The notes under the pieces are model-generated. The model did not search any database. It saw only the letters and a list, made by a program, of their open reading frames with translations, and was not told the origin of the DNA. A stretch of DNA of 64,000 nucleotides from Chlorops oryzae (Eukaryota; Arthropoda; Insecta; Diptera; Chloropidae): contig CM035809.1 in the NCBI GenBank assembly GCA_020466095.1, positions 20,783,869 through 20,847,868 on the forward strand. Direction: 5' to 3'. Of this stretch, positions 29,628-42,505 are shown piece by piece. The first letter of the stretch is position 1, and each line of letters begins with the position of its first letter. A program made the translations under genes and the position numbers.

Positions 29628-32600
29628 AAGAATAAAAAGGGATTAATTTTCATCAAAAAATAATTCAATTTACTCAAATTTCCCGTTCTTTCATTAATCG
29701 CTTTCACTTCAGCAAAGATCACAACTCCCATCCACTTCAGCAGCAATTAATTTAAAAAGAATTCAGGCTGCCAGCATTTCGGCTTGGTAGAGAGCTTTTA
29801 ATTTCATCAACTTCCGGAAAATCTCTCTAATATTGAAAATATTCTTTTCACCCAAGCAGAATTTCCACCATAATTCAATTACAACTTTGTTCCCAATTAA
29901 TGTAGCACAGCAAAAATGATTGAAGCAAAAGCTGCCAGACATTTTTTTTGGGCTGCTTCGACAGGAATGTATTTAAATGAAATTTGGTCGACTTGGGTTA
30001 AAGTTTGAACTCATTAATTTTTTAATCGTTATTCAATAATTCGAAAAAGTCTAGGTTCAGTCACCCAATAACCGATGTCGCCTTTAAGCACCCTGCCTTT
30101 CTGCCTCTCTGCCTCATGCTCATTAAGAAGATTTCAAACAATTTCAATTATATTTCCCTAATAGACAAAGGTGAACACAAATATATCATAGAGTAGACCA
30201 CATGGGTTGCAGTTGCAGACAGCAGGATATTCTCTGAAACGCTGTGGAATATTTGAATGCAAAAAAAAAATTAATATTTTGGAACCGAATGGCGGCAGGC
30301 AGTTTAGCCCGCATCGAGGAAACTCGAATCGTTCCTTCGTCCATGCGAAACGCTTAAAGTCGATTTCACCATTATGGTAGCCAAATTAAAAGCCCGAGCG
30401 ACTAAGAGGAACTGGCACAGTTTCAAAGGAGCAGAGAAAATGGGACTTCTCTCTTGCTTTTATATGCGCCCACCACACATCGGGAGGTATTACATGGCAT
30501 GGCATAGCTGGCTTGTCGTGGAACGAAAGAAAAGCAAGAGCAAAACTTGGGTGCTTGAGTCAACAAGCGGCATTGCTGTAGCAGCTGCAGGAGCAACGTT
30601 TAAGCTAACTACTGGTGGATGTCATCATCGTCATCATCGTCTCCGAGTCGTAATGGTGCCCGGGAATACGACATCATAATCAAGGAACACGTCGTTCATA
30701 AATCTCCTATAATTATGCATTTTAACAGCGGCTTAATTGTGTGCGCATGTATGCGTTCTATGTTCAGGCTACAGCGTTAAGTGTGTGACATAAAATTGTA
30801 ACGTGGACGTGGTGGTGCCCCCGAGTGCACAGTTACGTAGTCCTTTAGCTTGGTAAAGAGAAATAGAGAGAGAGAGAGAGAGAGTCTACTATTCTTGAAG
30901 TGGTCTTTCAGACTCTCGGTTTGGTTCATATGCACGAAAAACGGGAGTATATCGTTAACGTAATGTTGGATAGGAGAGCACTCAACATTTACCCCAAGAT
31001 ATGAGCTCGAAGAACTAAAGAGGAGGATAATATGGTACCGTACCTACGATAAATTTAACACCAAATCTAGAACATTTTTATGTAACTAGAGTAACACATG
31101 CAACGAATCGACATTATTATGACTTTTAAGGCTTCCCCAAAAAGGGTGGGGCATTACTTTTCTTCAGATATTTCGCAAATTGATTTGAATTCGAGCTTCC
31201 TATGGGTCTTAATTCATTGCAATTAAGATACCTTTGGGGTAATCAGCAAGTATTTTTATAGTCTAATCTCTTGACTTGTATTGGGAGGCGACATGTGAGG
31301 GGCCAACTTTAGCCAAGGTTCAATTATAGTATCCATTCTATAGCACTATCAATAGTTCCATTCTTCTGTCGTCATATGTAAATTTTAAAAGCTAAATCCC
31401 TAAGATCTAGGTCCAAAGGAGTAAATTTTCTAGCTCTGAAGAGAGGAATAAATTAAATGGAGTGATTTTGTTCTGGTCCGGACTCCATTCAGAGGACCAA
31501 AGCTCCTTCTTTCTCAGTTATCGTACTTTCGGTGATGGTTTGACTTCAAATTTTGCACAAGGGACCAAAGGTGAATTTTAAGGGATAGGCCATGAAAAAT
31601 AGCTCTGGCACCCCTTCATCATAGGGCTGGATACGCCCTTGCAAGGGGCCCCAAATCTTTTTATCTTTTAGGGAGACGTGAGTGATTTACTGCCTTTGGC
31701 TATATTTTTATTCTTATTTTCTATGGTCCTAAAAGGCTTATAGTAAGCTCCTGATAAGTGATTCTGATTGCAGACTTTGTCTTGGGGAATCAAGACCCAA
31801 TTTTATGTATTGGTTGAATGTGTTGCCCTATATGTATAGGTTCAGAGCTAGAAACCTAGACAAGGCCTGCTTAAAAAACGAACAGCTGAATGTCCGGGAA
31901 CCACCTAGATGTCCTCACCTTTATAAGAAAGATCGAAGGCATCTAAGAAGATAGTAATTATTTTGGACCAAATGGGACCAGATACCTTTTCTGGTCACAG
32001 TGCCTTTATTTAACCAGTCTCTGAAGAAAACCGAAACATATCTCACTCCTCCTTTCTTTTAAGCCTTGAGCAAAACAATATAAAACTAAGAATATATATA
32101 CCAAGGGTCGAATAAAAAGATTACGAACAACTAAAGTATGAATTTTATTCGGACCAACGAAGAACAAGTCAACGAAAGACCTAAAATCCATTGGCTTAAA
32201 GCTTTTCATGATTTTTTTTTCCTGCGCTAAGCTCCACAAACAATTTCCACCTTTAAAAAGCCATTTCCGTTTCACTGAACAGAAAACGTAGCAAAATAAT
32301 TCAAGTATTTCGTTCTCCTTGGCATTTAAGTTGATTTCGGTTCGGATTTTATATGTAGAGCCATAGCTCGTACCTTTGCCCCGACCACAAATGAAGTTAA
32401 GTAAAAGCAAAGAAAACCATTTCGAATTTCGTTCGAATTTATTTGCCCAAAGAAATTGGCGACGTGCATTCTGCACTACAATAGCGTATTAAGTGAAATT
32501 TGAAAACCAAAAAAAAAAAAGAAAAGCGAGAGAGAGAGACAGAGTGGACGATGCCGGAGGAAGAAAAGAGTAAGAGAAGAAAAAGCTTAGCAAAAATCAA

Positions 32601-33039
32601 AATCAAAATCGCAATCGCAATTCGAATCGAATTGGAGACAAGTCAAAATGTCGGCGCTTGAAGCTTCCAAAGGATTTCGTGGAATTGCAGCTGGCGACAA
32701 GTGGACTTATTGTGGAAAATAAAATAACAGAATTTACGACCGAGCATGAGTGTTTATGCTTAATAGCGTTAAGCTGCCATTCAGAAGCAGCTCTGTGGGC
32801 GAATTTCTATTGAAAATGTAATTTGATTCGATTGAGGAATTGTGGACAAATTTTAATTAATCGAATTGAATTTGATGAGATGCGAGAAGATAATACCTAA
32901 AGAGATAAAATATAAATAAATAAATAAATAGTGGAAAATTACGTTATGGTCTTATTTAAGTGATCTGTAAAATGTCAGTTGGTCCGACTCAATTTAATTT
33001 CATTTAAAAATATAATTTTTCAAATCTTGAGGCAATTTA
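29628..33039. other. no supportable gene
   Basis: Contains a GA microsatellite at 30863-30886 and a more GC-rich block at 30290-30680 with a + ORF (101 codons, KSKSKTWVLESTSGIAVAAA) lacking any family feature. A minus ORF at 32006-32476 (156 codons) is the longest non-repeat ORF in this part but is Phe/Leu/Lys/Cys-rich in the way AT-rich DNA produces by chance. Confidence 0.25.
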
Positions 33040-33725
33040 AAGCAGATTTTTCTTTAAGTTAACATAAATTCTTTTAATCTAGTTTATGCTAAGTTAAGTA
33101 AAGATACGTTAAATGTAGCTGCGTCAAGTTAAGATACATTGAACTCGAAGGAATAATATCGATCATTAAGTTTAGTTAAGTTATGTTAGTTAATTTAAGT
33201 TAAGTTGAGTTAAGGTAAGTTGAGTGAAGTTAAGTTGAGTTGAGTTGAGTTGAAAGTTAAGTTAAGTGGAGTTAAGTTAAGTTATGTTAAGTTAAGTTAA
33301 GTTAAGTTAAGTTATGCTAAGTTATTTTATGTAAAGTCAAGTTAAGATACACTAAACTCGAAGAAATAAGGTCGATCATTAAGTTTAGTTAAGTTATGTA
33401 AGTTAAGTTTGGTTAAGGTAAGGTAAGTTAAGTGAAGCTAAGTCAAAAGAAATTAAGTTAAGCTAAGTAAAGCTAAGTTAATCTAAGTTATGATAAGTTA
33501 TTTTATGTTAAGTTAAGGTAAGCTAAGTTAAGTTAAGTTAAGTTAAGTTAGGTTAAAATGTTCTAAATTATTTTATGTTAAGGTAAGTTAAGTTAAGTTA
33601 AGATAAGTAAAGATAAGTTATACAAAGTTATTATATGTTAAGTAAAGTCAAGTTAAGGTAAGTTAAGTGTAGTTAAGCTTAGCTTGGTTAAATAAAGTTA
33701 AGTTAATATAAGTTATGTTCAGCTT
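33040..33725. repeat. GTTAA pentanucleotide satellite with higher-order repeat
   Basis: About 690 bp built from (A)AGTTA units with point variants. A block of about 70 bp at 33131-33200 (..CTCGAAGGAATAATATCGATC..) recurs at 33341-33410 (..CTCGAAGAAATAAGGTCGATC..), showing a roughly 210-bp higher-order unit. Confidence 0.9.
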
Positions 33726-36700
33726 CCTTTAAGGTCCTGGAAATATGTAATTTTGAAAGAAAACATTAAAATAACGGACACCCTTGAATGAGTATTGGTC
33801 CAAAAAAAAAAAGAAAAAATCGCCTCGCCAAATTCATACATCTCTAATAAAAAGAATATAAGTAGGTTGAGGTCGGCGTAGTCTTTTCATTTTATAAATC
33901 GTAGAGGTGTGATCAGGATCGATTATGTTAATTCACTTGCCTTCTGGGTGTTCTATGAGATCATCCGAGTGATTTTTCAGATAAATTTTGAATTTTAGAA
34001 AAAAAAAAGAAAATTTTTTACATTTTACTCCTTTAAAAATTATTCGCATGTCAGAATTGTTCATGCCTACCTTTCAAAAATTATTTAACATTGCCAGAAG
34101 CGAATCATTCAAAACCAATTCCCCCAATGACGCACTTCAGATGCACTAAAACTCGAGCACGTGGCAAGTGATGGAATTCGTTACCACCTTTCTGTGTACA
34201 CAAACGTGCCAGGAGCGCCTAAAATTTTATTTCCATTTTTTTTTTTTGGAATTTTACATATGAACGCTTCAACGTGTCCTTTGTGTGTGTAAAAAAATGA
34301 GCTGGGAAAAAATATTAATGGACTTTTCATGTTTATAATGTCATTAGCTCATAAATGCCGCAGCGAAAAAGCTCTGTAAAATCACAGTGCGCTTTTGGCA
34401 CGCACCAGAGTATGGCGTTGAGTTGGGTTTGGTATGCATACATTCGAGCAAATATGATTAAATCAAGGATTTATGCATATGTTCCTTTGAAATAAAAAGA
34501 TTGTAATGTATGTTACTTCTTTCTTTTTTTTTCATGTTGAAAAAAAAAGGATAATAAAAGTCCTCCATACTTCCCAATCAACAATAATGAAGAGATGGCT
34601 TGTAGGCATTAGGGAGATTGATGAACTGAGTGCAAAAATTGGAGGGGATAATAAAGAGATTCATATAAGGATGATTGAAAACTCATAAATTGTTTAATCG
34701 GATTGATGTGACAAAGTAAGTGGGGTGTGAGTCACAGGCTTCATACAAAGATTAGTTTTAAGTTTTTTACTCCAGTTTTTGGCTCTTATTTATTTATGAG
34801 TCTGAACTGGTCTCAAACTGTGCCTTTAAAAATCTTAGGTATTTCTTTCCGAAACACCATTGTGATAAGGTCCCGCATCTAGGAGATATTCACGTTTAAA
34901 GTTTAAAATATAATTTTCTTCTACATATATTTGCATACTTTTAGGATTTTATTTAATTATTTTTCTTACTATAATGCAACCGAAGAGCAATGGTAATCTC
35001 TTCTAAGAACAAATACAACGGTTATGGACCGTAAAGAGTATTCTCGAAGGCATTTCTTCTTGGTTTCCTTTATTGGCTTATCAGTACAGGCTACTTGAGA
35101 ATATTTCAAATTCAACACCTAAATGTACTCTTTTAAATATTTAATAATCAATTTGTAAATTTTAAGCCTTAATGAGCTTAATCAAGGCGATAAGAAAATC
35201 CCCAAATCCCTCAAATACTTGCTTAAACTATCATAAAAGAACGAAGCTACAAAAAGGAATAGATTTCTGATTAATTAAAATATGCTTAATATATGTCTGC
35301 ATACTTTTGGTGCTGAATTTAATCATATTCTGCTGCCCTCTTTTCAGCCAACCAAAGGAGTCATCACTGCGCTCCTAAAGACCCCTTCTTAGGAGCTCAA
35401 ACGATCCGATGGGAGTGCCCCAGCCAACCAAAAGAGTCCCCACGGTGCTCCTTAGGACTCCTTTTCTGGACCGTTTTTGCTCCTAAAACGCTTCCGACAG
35501 GAGCTTTAAAATGATTTTTTTTTTCGAGAGAAAAGAAGATGGAGCCTAGTATGAAAAAAAAGTTTACTTATTGGCATCTCAAATTTATCGTTCATGATTG
35601 CTAGAATGCTCCTTGAGAGTATGTTTGGACTCTCTTTCAGGTATAAATTTTTTAAAAATGACTCGTTTGGTATCCTCGAAATTCTCCAGACCGTTGATTT
35701 TTGTGAACCTTTGAAAAGCACTACTTCAAGGAGTTCCGAATAGAGTCTTTTTAACAAGTGACACTCCGAACACTTCGTCAGGTGCTTAAAAGGAGCTTCT
35801 TCCTTTTGTACATTAGACGTAATGTTGAAGATAAGAAAGTTTGTTCCTAAATCCTAAGCAGGCATGGTATTTAGATTTTTTTAGCAAGATGCCCAATTGC
35901 ATACTAAAAGTCAAAAATGAAGTTTGTTACGCCTATCTTTCCTGAAGAGTTGACTGAATATGTTCTAAGAATAGTAGCAAAGGTATGGGAAATTAAATCA
36001 ATTTGGCTTTCTAGTAATACTATACACTAGTAAATTTCTTAGCTAGTTTTTTAGACATGCACTTGAATCCAAATCTAGCGTTTTTTTGAAAACATAACAA
36101 AAAATGATTCTTAGAAGCTTCTTAAATCACACGAATATTGCATGTTAAAATCATTGTTTATACTTTTTGAGATCATAGAGTATAGTTTGTCACTTTTGAA
36201 GGTTTTATGGAAAAAGACAAAAAATTATTTTAAATCTTAAATCTACGATAATAAAAAGCTAATTTATGCAAATTCTTTGCATAAAAAAATTTTCTTATTT
36301 CCTAGCTTCTATGCGATGTTTAGGTTTTAAAATTGTTCGCAGATACTATCTTATAGGAATCGTATTAGAATGTCGCCTATTGTACATTCTTTTCGGAGCA
36401 ATCAGTGAAATGGTTGGTGTGTCAGAAAAAGTTGAGAAAAGCAACTGAAAATATGTATTTTTCGGAAGTCAACTTGAAAGCTTACCTTAAGATATATCAA
36501 CATGATAGTTGTATGGGCATACTTCATTCTTTCAATTAAAAATAAATAGCAATAAACATATTAATGATATTTCTTTAATCCTCCTGAACTCCTAGTAGTG
36601 TATTTTGAGTTTTGAAGAAGTTCCGCAACATGAATCAAAATTCGTTAGAAATCGCTTAATAGGTCTTTGGGAAATGTTTTTAACATGTTGCGTTCAGACA

Positions 36701-36796
36701 GTTGAATAGCACCAGGACTAAATTTGAAGCTATGAACCACAATATCTAAATTTTCTCTCAATAGAGTATTCTTTTAAGTGGATGTTTTTCTATTTC
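33726..36796. other. spacer with small dispersed repeats
   Basis: Copies of the GCATACTTTTGGTGCTGAATTTAA word at about 35294-35320 and, inverted, at 35105-35125. At 35340-35510 a block of about 75 bp (CAGCCAACCAAAGGAGTC..GCTCCT) is repeated twice. ORFs at 34506 and 35506 are not supportable as genes. Confidence 0.35.
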
Positions 36797-37430
36797 TGGA
36801 TTTTGTGCCCAACTTATAATTCGAAAAATATGGCAAAGTATTTTACCTTCGTTTTGCAACAATTTTTTTATGTATATTTTTTTTGGTCATCATTTGTGAA
36901 AATTCAAAAAGAAGAAAATCACTTCACGTCCTAAAACTCAAGTCTAAAATGGCATTATGATGATTTTTCAAGCAAAATTTTTTTTATTTCTCATGCCTAA
37001 AATTATGCTAAGAATCAATATAAGAAAAATCCAATTTGTAAACGTTTTTGATTAAGGGCTCAACGCTGTTAAAGTAAATTGAAAGGAAGTAACGAGCTCA
37101 TTCTTTTGAAGAAAGGAAATCAGGGTTGAAATTTCGATAACAGGTCGACAGAAATATAGAAAATGTATGACTTAAATGCAACCTGTGAGTCCGATTACTT
37201 GTAATTTGCTTATGCGTTCAAGTAGCGAAAGTAAGCCAAAGTACTTCTTTGTTTTTTCTACATGTGTTTGGTATAGAAATTTACTTGCTGCTTTAGAGCG
37301 TAGAGCCCTTTAGGTAGAAATTTCAATAATTTGTAGCATGCTTTTAGGCATATTTAAGGCGGACCTTCTTTTAAAAAAGCGGAAGAAAACAATTCGGGTT
37401 TGACCTATGGTTCCCTGGGCATTTTTCCAA
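36797..37430. repeat. inverted partial copy of the 2281-2849 element, interrupted
   Basis: Matches the copy-1 element in inverse orientation: CATGCCTAAAATTATGC at 36991 corresponds to GCATAATTTTAGGCATG at 2521, and GGTTTGACCTATGG at 37395 to 2380-2395. The homology is broken at 37052-37312 by an insertion absent from copy 1. Confidence 0.8.
37055..37309. mobile_element. 255-bp PIF/Harbinger-type MITE
   Basis: Inverted ends AGGGCTCAACGCT / AGGGCTCTACGCT and TTA directly outside both ends (37052-37054 and 37310-37312). The homologous unoccupied site in copy 1 has a single TAA (2475-2477), confirming a 3-bp duplication typical of PIF/Harbinger. Confidence 0.88.
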
Positions 37431-39185
37431 AAAATGTTAGATCTATTTACTAGCAATTTATTTTTTTTTTCAATGTCCCTTAATTATCCAATTACAATGG
37501 TCCGTTCTTCGTTTTTCAATCTCTCATTCTTCCAGGATATGGATATTCATGAAAAAGTTGAATATTTGCATCTTCATCATTCGCATAGCACTCTCGAATG
37601 TATGTTTTTGTGTGTAAATACAAATACATGCAAACAACTAAATAAATTAAATACCATAAAAGCAAGAAGAAATCGCAGAAATGAAATCAAAAACCCCAAA
37701 AAAAAGGAGCAAACGCTCAACAATTTTCTGCAGCAAAAACCGTGAATGGAATGAAATGTTCGCATTCTGGGAGGGCAATGCTGCGTTCCTTTCGTCGATT
37801 GCAAGTGGACGGTTTTTCGCTGCTGTTCCTGCTGCTGTTACAGTTGTCGCTCTTTTTGTAAGCCAACAATAATGGTGAAAACTTTTCTCGTCAGCAAACC
37901 ACGAAAGCATAAATTTTCTTTTCCATAGATTTGGAGTCCTTTATTTGTATTGTTGTTGTTGTTTTTGTTTTCTTGTTCACCCATTCGTTGTCGCCAACAT
38001 TCAAAGAAGCTGTTAAAGGCCATGCAGCAAAGGGTCCTTTTTGCTTCTTGGTTTTTCCCTTTCTTTCTGCTTCCTTTTTTATTTTTTTTTCTTTCAAATG
38101 TCAGCAATTAAATTCAACAACAATAATTTTAATTGTTCACAACGCAACAAAATTAATTTATCTTTTTCACACCGAAACTCGAGTCGCAACCGAAGGAGTC
38201 GTCGTCGTCGTTGGCGGCGGCGGCGGATCGTAAATTTCTTGCAACCTTTTTCTTTCAGCATTTCGGGATTTCGCTTTTTGTGTAGCTCACCAAAGGCAAC
38301 AAAAAAAAGAAGTAAAAAAAAAGAAGTCAAATGGGTGTCCTTTCGATTTCTTTTTTGTTGCTGTGTTTTGTTGGATATTTTTGTGCTCATTTGCGGCATA
38401 AAATGGGTCTACCCGGCGTCTGCTTGTAATCCCTTATGTCATGCATCACTGACGCAGCAACGAAAAGGACGAAGCAGCCCGAGCCTTGAGACATCGACTA
38501 AAGTCGTTAGGAGACGCTTAAGAAAGAGAAAACAAAAAGGGGTTAAGACGCAGCAAACAATTCTATTTTCCCATTTGAGCTTGAGCACATCGCACAGGTC
38601 CCTCCTCACCCACCACCGCTCAAGACATGGACTCATTGCAGGCGTAAATAATTACTTTTGCTCGTTGTCACTGCCGTTTTGTGTGCAATGTGCACGACAA
38701 TTTTCGCGCTTGTTTTGCTGTCATCGTCGCCTTGCAGCGTCTGTTTTTGCCACTCGCCGATGCGCCGCACTCCACTGTGCCGTTCCGTGCCGTGCTTTGC
38801 TGTGCCGTGCCTCGCTGCGCTGCGCTTTGCCGTGTTTGTATCCTTGCACCGTTTTTGTTTGTTAATTTCATTAACTTGGCTCTCTTTGTGTATTATTTAT
38901 TATATAAAGTCGTGTATGTTGTTGCAAGGAAATTTAGCAGCACTCGACGTTGTTACATGCACTTTGCCACCTTTTTCAGCATAAATTTTCGTTATAAAGT
39001 GTGGAAAATTTTTCATTTCTTTTTTTCCCCTTCCCACATTTTTCGGTTCGTTCGCCTTTTCTTGTTTGGTTTTGTCGTTTTTATTTTTTGGGGTCTTTTC
39101 CGATCGTATCTTCGCTTGCTCGAGGAAAATATCTGGATGGTTGGAATCACATTTATCGGTTTTTGTTCCACCCGATTCATGTTTT
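37431..39185. promoter_or_regulatory. GC-richer block with many overlapping ORFs, possible UTR or regulatory DNA
   Basis: From about 37560 to 39200 ORFs overlap in several frames on both strands (the longest on + is 38041-38865), with (TCG)n/(GGC)n runs near 38195-38230 and CTGTGCCGTGC-type repeats at 38760-38830. No frame shows a domain or sustained protein-like composition, so I read it as untranslated or regulatory sequence, not a gene. Confidence 0.3.
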
Positions 39186-40564
39186 TATAGCCGAGACACT
39201 TTGTGTCGAGGGTGCATGAAGGTTGTGCGTTAGGGTGTAAGTCCCAGAATCACTCGAGATGGACAAATTATATTTAGAAATGATCAGTGTGCGTTCGTCT
39301 GTTCGTTAACAGTTCTCTTATCGAAGGAATTGCGTTATTGTGACGAAATTTGGTATGCTTACTCACAGGCACATGAGCAAGATCAAGTTAAATAATGGAC
39401 CAGATCGGACCATTTTAAAGGGTACCTCCAATACTATGGTCTGTTACAAAAATCAAAAAACCAGCATCAAAACCGGAATTAAAAAAAAATATTTTCACGA
39501 ACGATGGCATATTTAAATTTAATTGCTACACAGAGAAAAAAATCTCCCCGAAAACTGGTTAAATCAGAGGGAAAAATATACAAAAAGGCTTCAACAAGAA
39601 TATTTTTAATTTTAACAATTTTACTTGTTGGAAAATATAAAGATTTTCCTTTTGAATCAACCATATTTCAGATTCAATTGAAATGATAATTTTCAAAAAT
39701 GGATTTTTTTAAAAATTTTCTAAAATAGCTATATAAGAAGAAATGTCAAAACAAATTCAATTAACGTTCGAAGCAAATGACCACAGAGACCTCTGCTGAA
39801 CATAGCCCCAAAAATAGCCATCGGATGGACTTCATCCGATTTTGTCACTCCTTTGTCTAGAAGCAGTCTAAGATGTATAAATATCTTATATGTCCATATT
39901 TTATAAAGCAAATGAGAATTATACCGAACGTGAAGAAATGTAATTAAGCATATTTCCTTTAAAATCAATCAAAAATGTTATTGATTCAACCATTTTTGTT
40001 TTGAAGTTTTTGTTCTGTTCGAAAATCAAAAGGACTGTGAATAACAACGCGTCCTTTTTAAAAAATCATGGTTATTTTCGCTCAGTGTAATTGCCAAAAA
40101 CTTGAAAAGTGGACGTTTCAAAAAGGAGCTTTTTGAAAATGGCCATTTACACCTGAAATTCGAATGAGATATCAACTAAAGTTGTTTATAGTCATCGAAA
40201 TGCTTTACAAAATTTGATTTGATCGGTCAATTTTGAAGGGTAGCTACATGTAGGTACTGCAGGACTACTATTAAACTCCCAAAAGCTGTCCTAAAACTGG
40301 AATTTTTAGAGATATCTCTATGAAATTTGGAATTGGAACTAAGTTTTAAGGCTCCGATTGAATATTGAAAAATTTTTTAAGTAGACATGGCAAAGGGCAA
40401 TCGAACAGTAGTTGCCATATTGGCCCTTTATAGTCGAAATCTCCAGAGCAATTTATCTGTAAGATCGTGGGCTTGGGTCCTGCTTTAAAATGCAATATAT
40501 CTAATCCTTTTTCTGTGTCGGGTAATGTATAATCAGATTTGCCTGACTATAACACCCTTAATTA
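39186..40564 (+). repeat. dispersed repeat (TACCCGACAC family), copy 3, with insertion
   Basis: Starts TATAGCCGAGACACTTTGTG and ends TGACTATAACACCCTTAATT. Internally it is divergent and partly duplicated (two blocks resembling the GACCATTTTAAGGGTACCTC region, 39400-39440 and 40220-40260) and interrupted by the element at 39527-40088. Confidence 0.75.
39527..40088. mobile_element. 562-bp element with TACACNGAG-type ends, nested in the repeat
   Basis: Left end TACACAGAGAAAAAAAT and right end, inverted, TACACTGAGCGAAAAT; AATTGC stands outside both (39521-39526 and 40089-40094), a 6-bp target duplication. No transposase. Confidence 0.7.
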
Positions 40565-41089
40565 TTTTGTCTTGGACTGAACGAAAATTATTTCATCTTA
40601 ATTTGTGTATCTTAAATGTTTTCAAGTATTCTTCAAAGTGTTTTTACATGGAGTCGTATCCTTTTGAACTCGAGTCCTCGAGTAACGAAATTTGTTTAAT
40701 ACTTGTGGGCATAAAAGTTTTTAGCCACTTAAAAGTCAATATGAAAATTATTTATCCAAAAAAAAACAAAGAGAGAGAGAGAGCGAGCACATTAAATTGA
40801 TATAAAATGCGATTTTTGAATGTAAAGTTTATTTACATAATGGCATTTTAATTAGCAGCATTAAAATTACAGCGTGTTTTGTGTTTTTGAATTAAAATTG
40901 CTTCACAGAATTTATTTACTTTTAATTGTTAGTCAGAATGAAGCTTTTTGTGGTCATGTAATGATGCTAATTTGAAAATTGGTGAACAATCATCACGAGA
41001 TAACTTGAATTTATCAAATTAACTTTAGGGGTTTTTTTTTATACTCTCATGAAAGCAGAAAATTAAGATAAGCGAATGATATACTTAAT

Positions 41090-41600
41090 CTCAAGAGGAG
41101 GTGGCTGAGGAGGAGGTCAAGGGGAGGAAAAAGACGAGGAGGGCAAAAAGAAGGAAAAGAAAAGGAACAGGAGACAGAAGATGATCAGGACGAACAGCTG
41201 GAAAATAGAGGAAATGAAGAGGAAGAAGTTTAGGTTGAGGATAAAAAAAAATCGAAGAAGATAACAAAAAAGAGGATGAAGAAAAGAATGAAGAAGGGTT
41301 TGAAGAAGAAATAAAAAAAGCGTCGGAAGTAGAGGAAGGAGAAAAGGAGAAAAAAGAGGAGAAAGAAGAGAAGGGCGAAAAGGAGGAAGAAGGGGAGCAA
41401 AAAAGAAGAACAAGGGGAAGAAGAATGGGGTGAAGGAAAGGAGGAAGAAGAGGAGGAAGAAGGGGAGGAAAAAAGAAGAACAAGGGGAAGAAAAATGGGA
41501 GGAAGGAAAGGAGGAAGAAGAGGAGGAAGAAGGGGAGGAAGAAGAGGAGGAAGAAGAGGAGGAAGAAGAGGAGGAAGAAGAGGAGGAAGAAGAGGAGGAA

Positions 41601-41632
<32 letters not shown>

Positions 41633-42070
41633 AGAGGAAGAAGAGAGAAGAAGAGGAGGAAGAAGAGGAAGAAGAGGAGGAAGAAGAGCAGGAAGAAGAG
41701 GAGGCAGAAGAGGAGCAAGAATAGGAGGCAGAAGAGGAGGAAGCAAAGACGAAAAAGAGGAGGAAGAAGAGGAGGAAAAGGAGGAGGGAAAAGAGGAGGA
41801 AGCAGAGGAGGAAGAAGGGGAGGAATAAGAGGAGGAAAAAGAGTAGGAAGAAGAGGAGGAAGAAGAATAGGAAGAAGAGGAGAAAAGAGAGGAGGAGGAG
41901 GAAGAGGAGGAAGAAGAGGAGGAAGAAGAGAAGGAAGAAGAGGAGGAAGAAGAGGAGGAAGAAGAGGAGAAAAATTAGGAGAAAAAAGGGAGAGAAAAGA
42001 GCAGGAATAAGAGCAGGAAGAAGAGGAGGTAGATGGGAAGATAGAAAGGGAGCAAAAGAAAAAAATTGGG
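41090..42070. repeat. ~1-kb polypurine block (GAGGAAGAA)n
   Basis: The + strand is nearly all A and G, in GGAGGAAGAAGA units, from about 41090 to 42070. Long ORFs on both strands (Glu/Arg/Gly-rich on +, Leu/Phe/Ser-rich on -) are artefacts of the missing T/stop codons. Such mirror-symmetric purine tracts can form triplex DNA. Confidence 0.95.
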
Positions 42071-42405
42071 AAACAAAGCAGAAAAAGAAGAAAACGCTGC
42101 TCAATATCTCTCTTTTGCGAAATTCAAAATATTTTGCTAAATCTCACAAAAAAAAAGTCTTAACAACCAGACTTACCTACTAGTGGCTGATAAGCATAGA
42201 CAAAAAATACAATGAAATAAGCTCGCTAAACTCACTAAAGCTTTCCTTATGGCTTAGAATCAGAGAAATGATTGTATATAACTTTTCGCTTTTTATTCCA
42301 TAGCACTTTGTCCTCCAAAATTTTAATATACGCAACTTTCGTGTTTCTGCTAACCGGCTTATGCTCTTCAATTTTAGTTTATTCCGCTTTGAAATCGATT
42401 TGAAA

Positions 42406-42505
42406 NNNNNNNNNNNNNNNNNNNNNNNNNNNNNNNNNNNNNNNNNNNNNNNNNNNNNNNNNNNNNNNNNNNNNNNNNNNNNNNNNNNNNNNNNNNNNNN
42501 NNNNN
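42406..42505. other. assembly gap, 100 N
   Basis: Exactly 100 N, the usual placeholder for a gap of unknown size. It follows the polypurine block by about 340 bp, so sequences left and right need not be adjacent in the genome. Confidence 1.

Noticed and set aside
32006..32476. 156-codon minus-strand ORF
   Set aside because: No signal peptide, motif or promoter; Phe/Leu/Lys/Cys bias typical of chance frames in AT-rich DNA. Kept only as a remote possibility.
38041..38865. 274-codon + strand ORF and overlapping ORFs
   Set aside because: Composition shifts from poly-Phe to Arg to Cys/Ala-rich, other frames are also open, and there is no domain or start context; more likely untranslated or regulatory DNA.
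41091..42104. 337-codon minus-strand ORF (Phe/Leu/Ser-rich, membrane-like) and Glu/Arg-rich plus-strand ORFs
   Set aside because: All are translations of a polypurine microsatellite; absence of stops follows from base composition.
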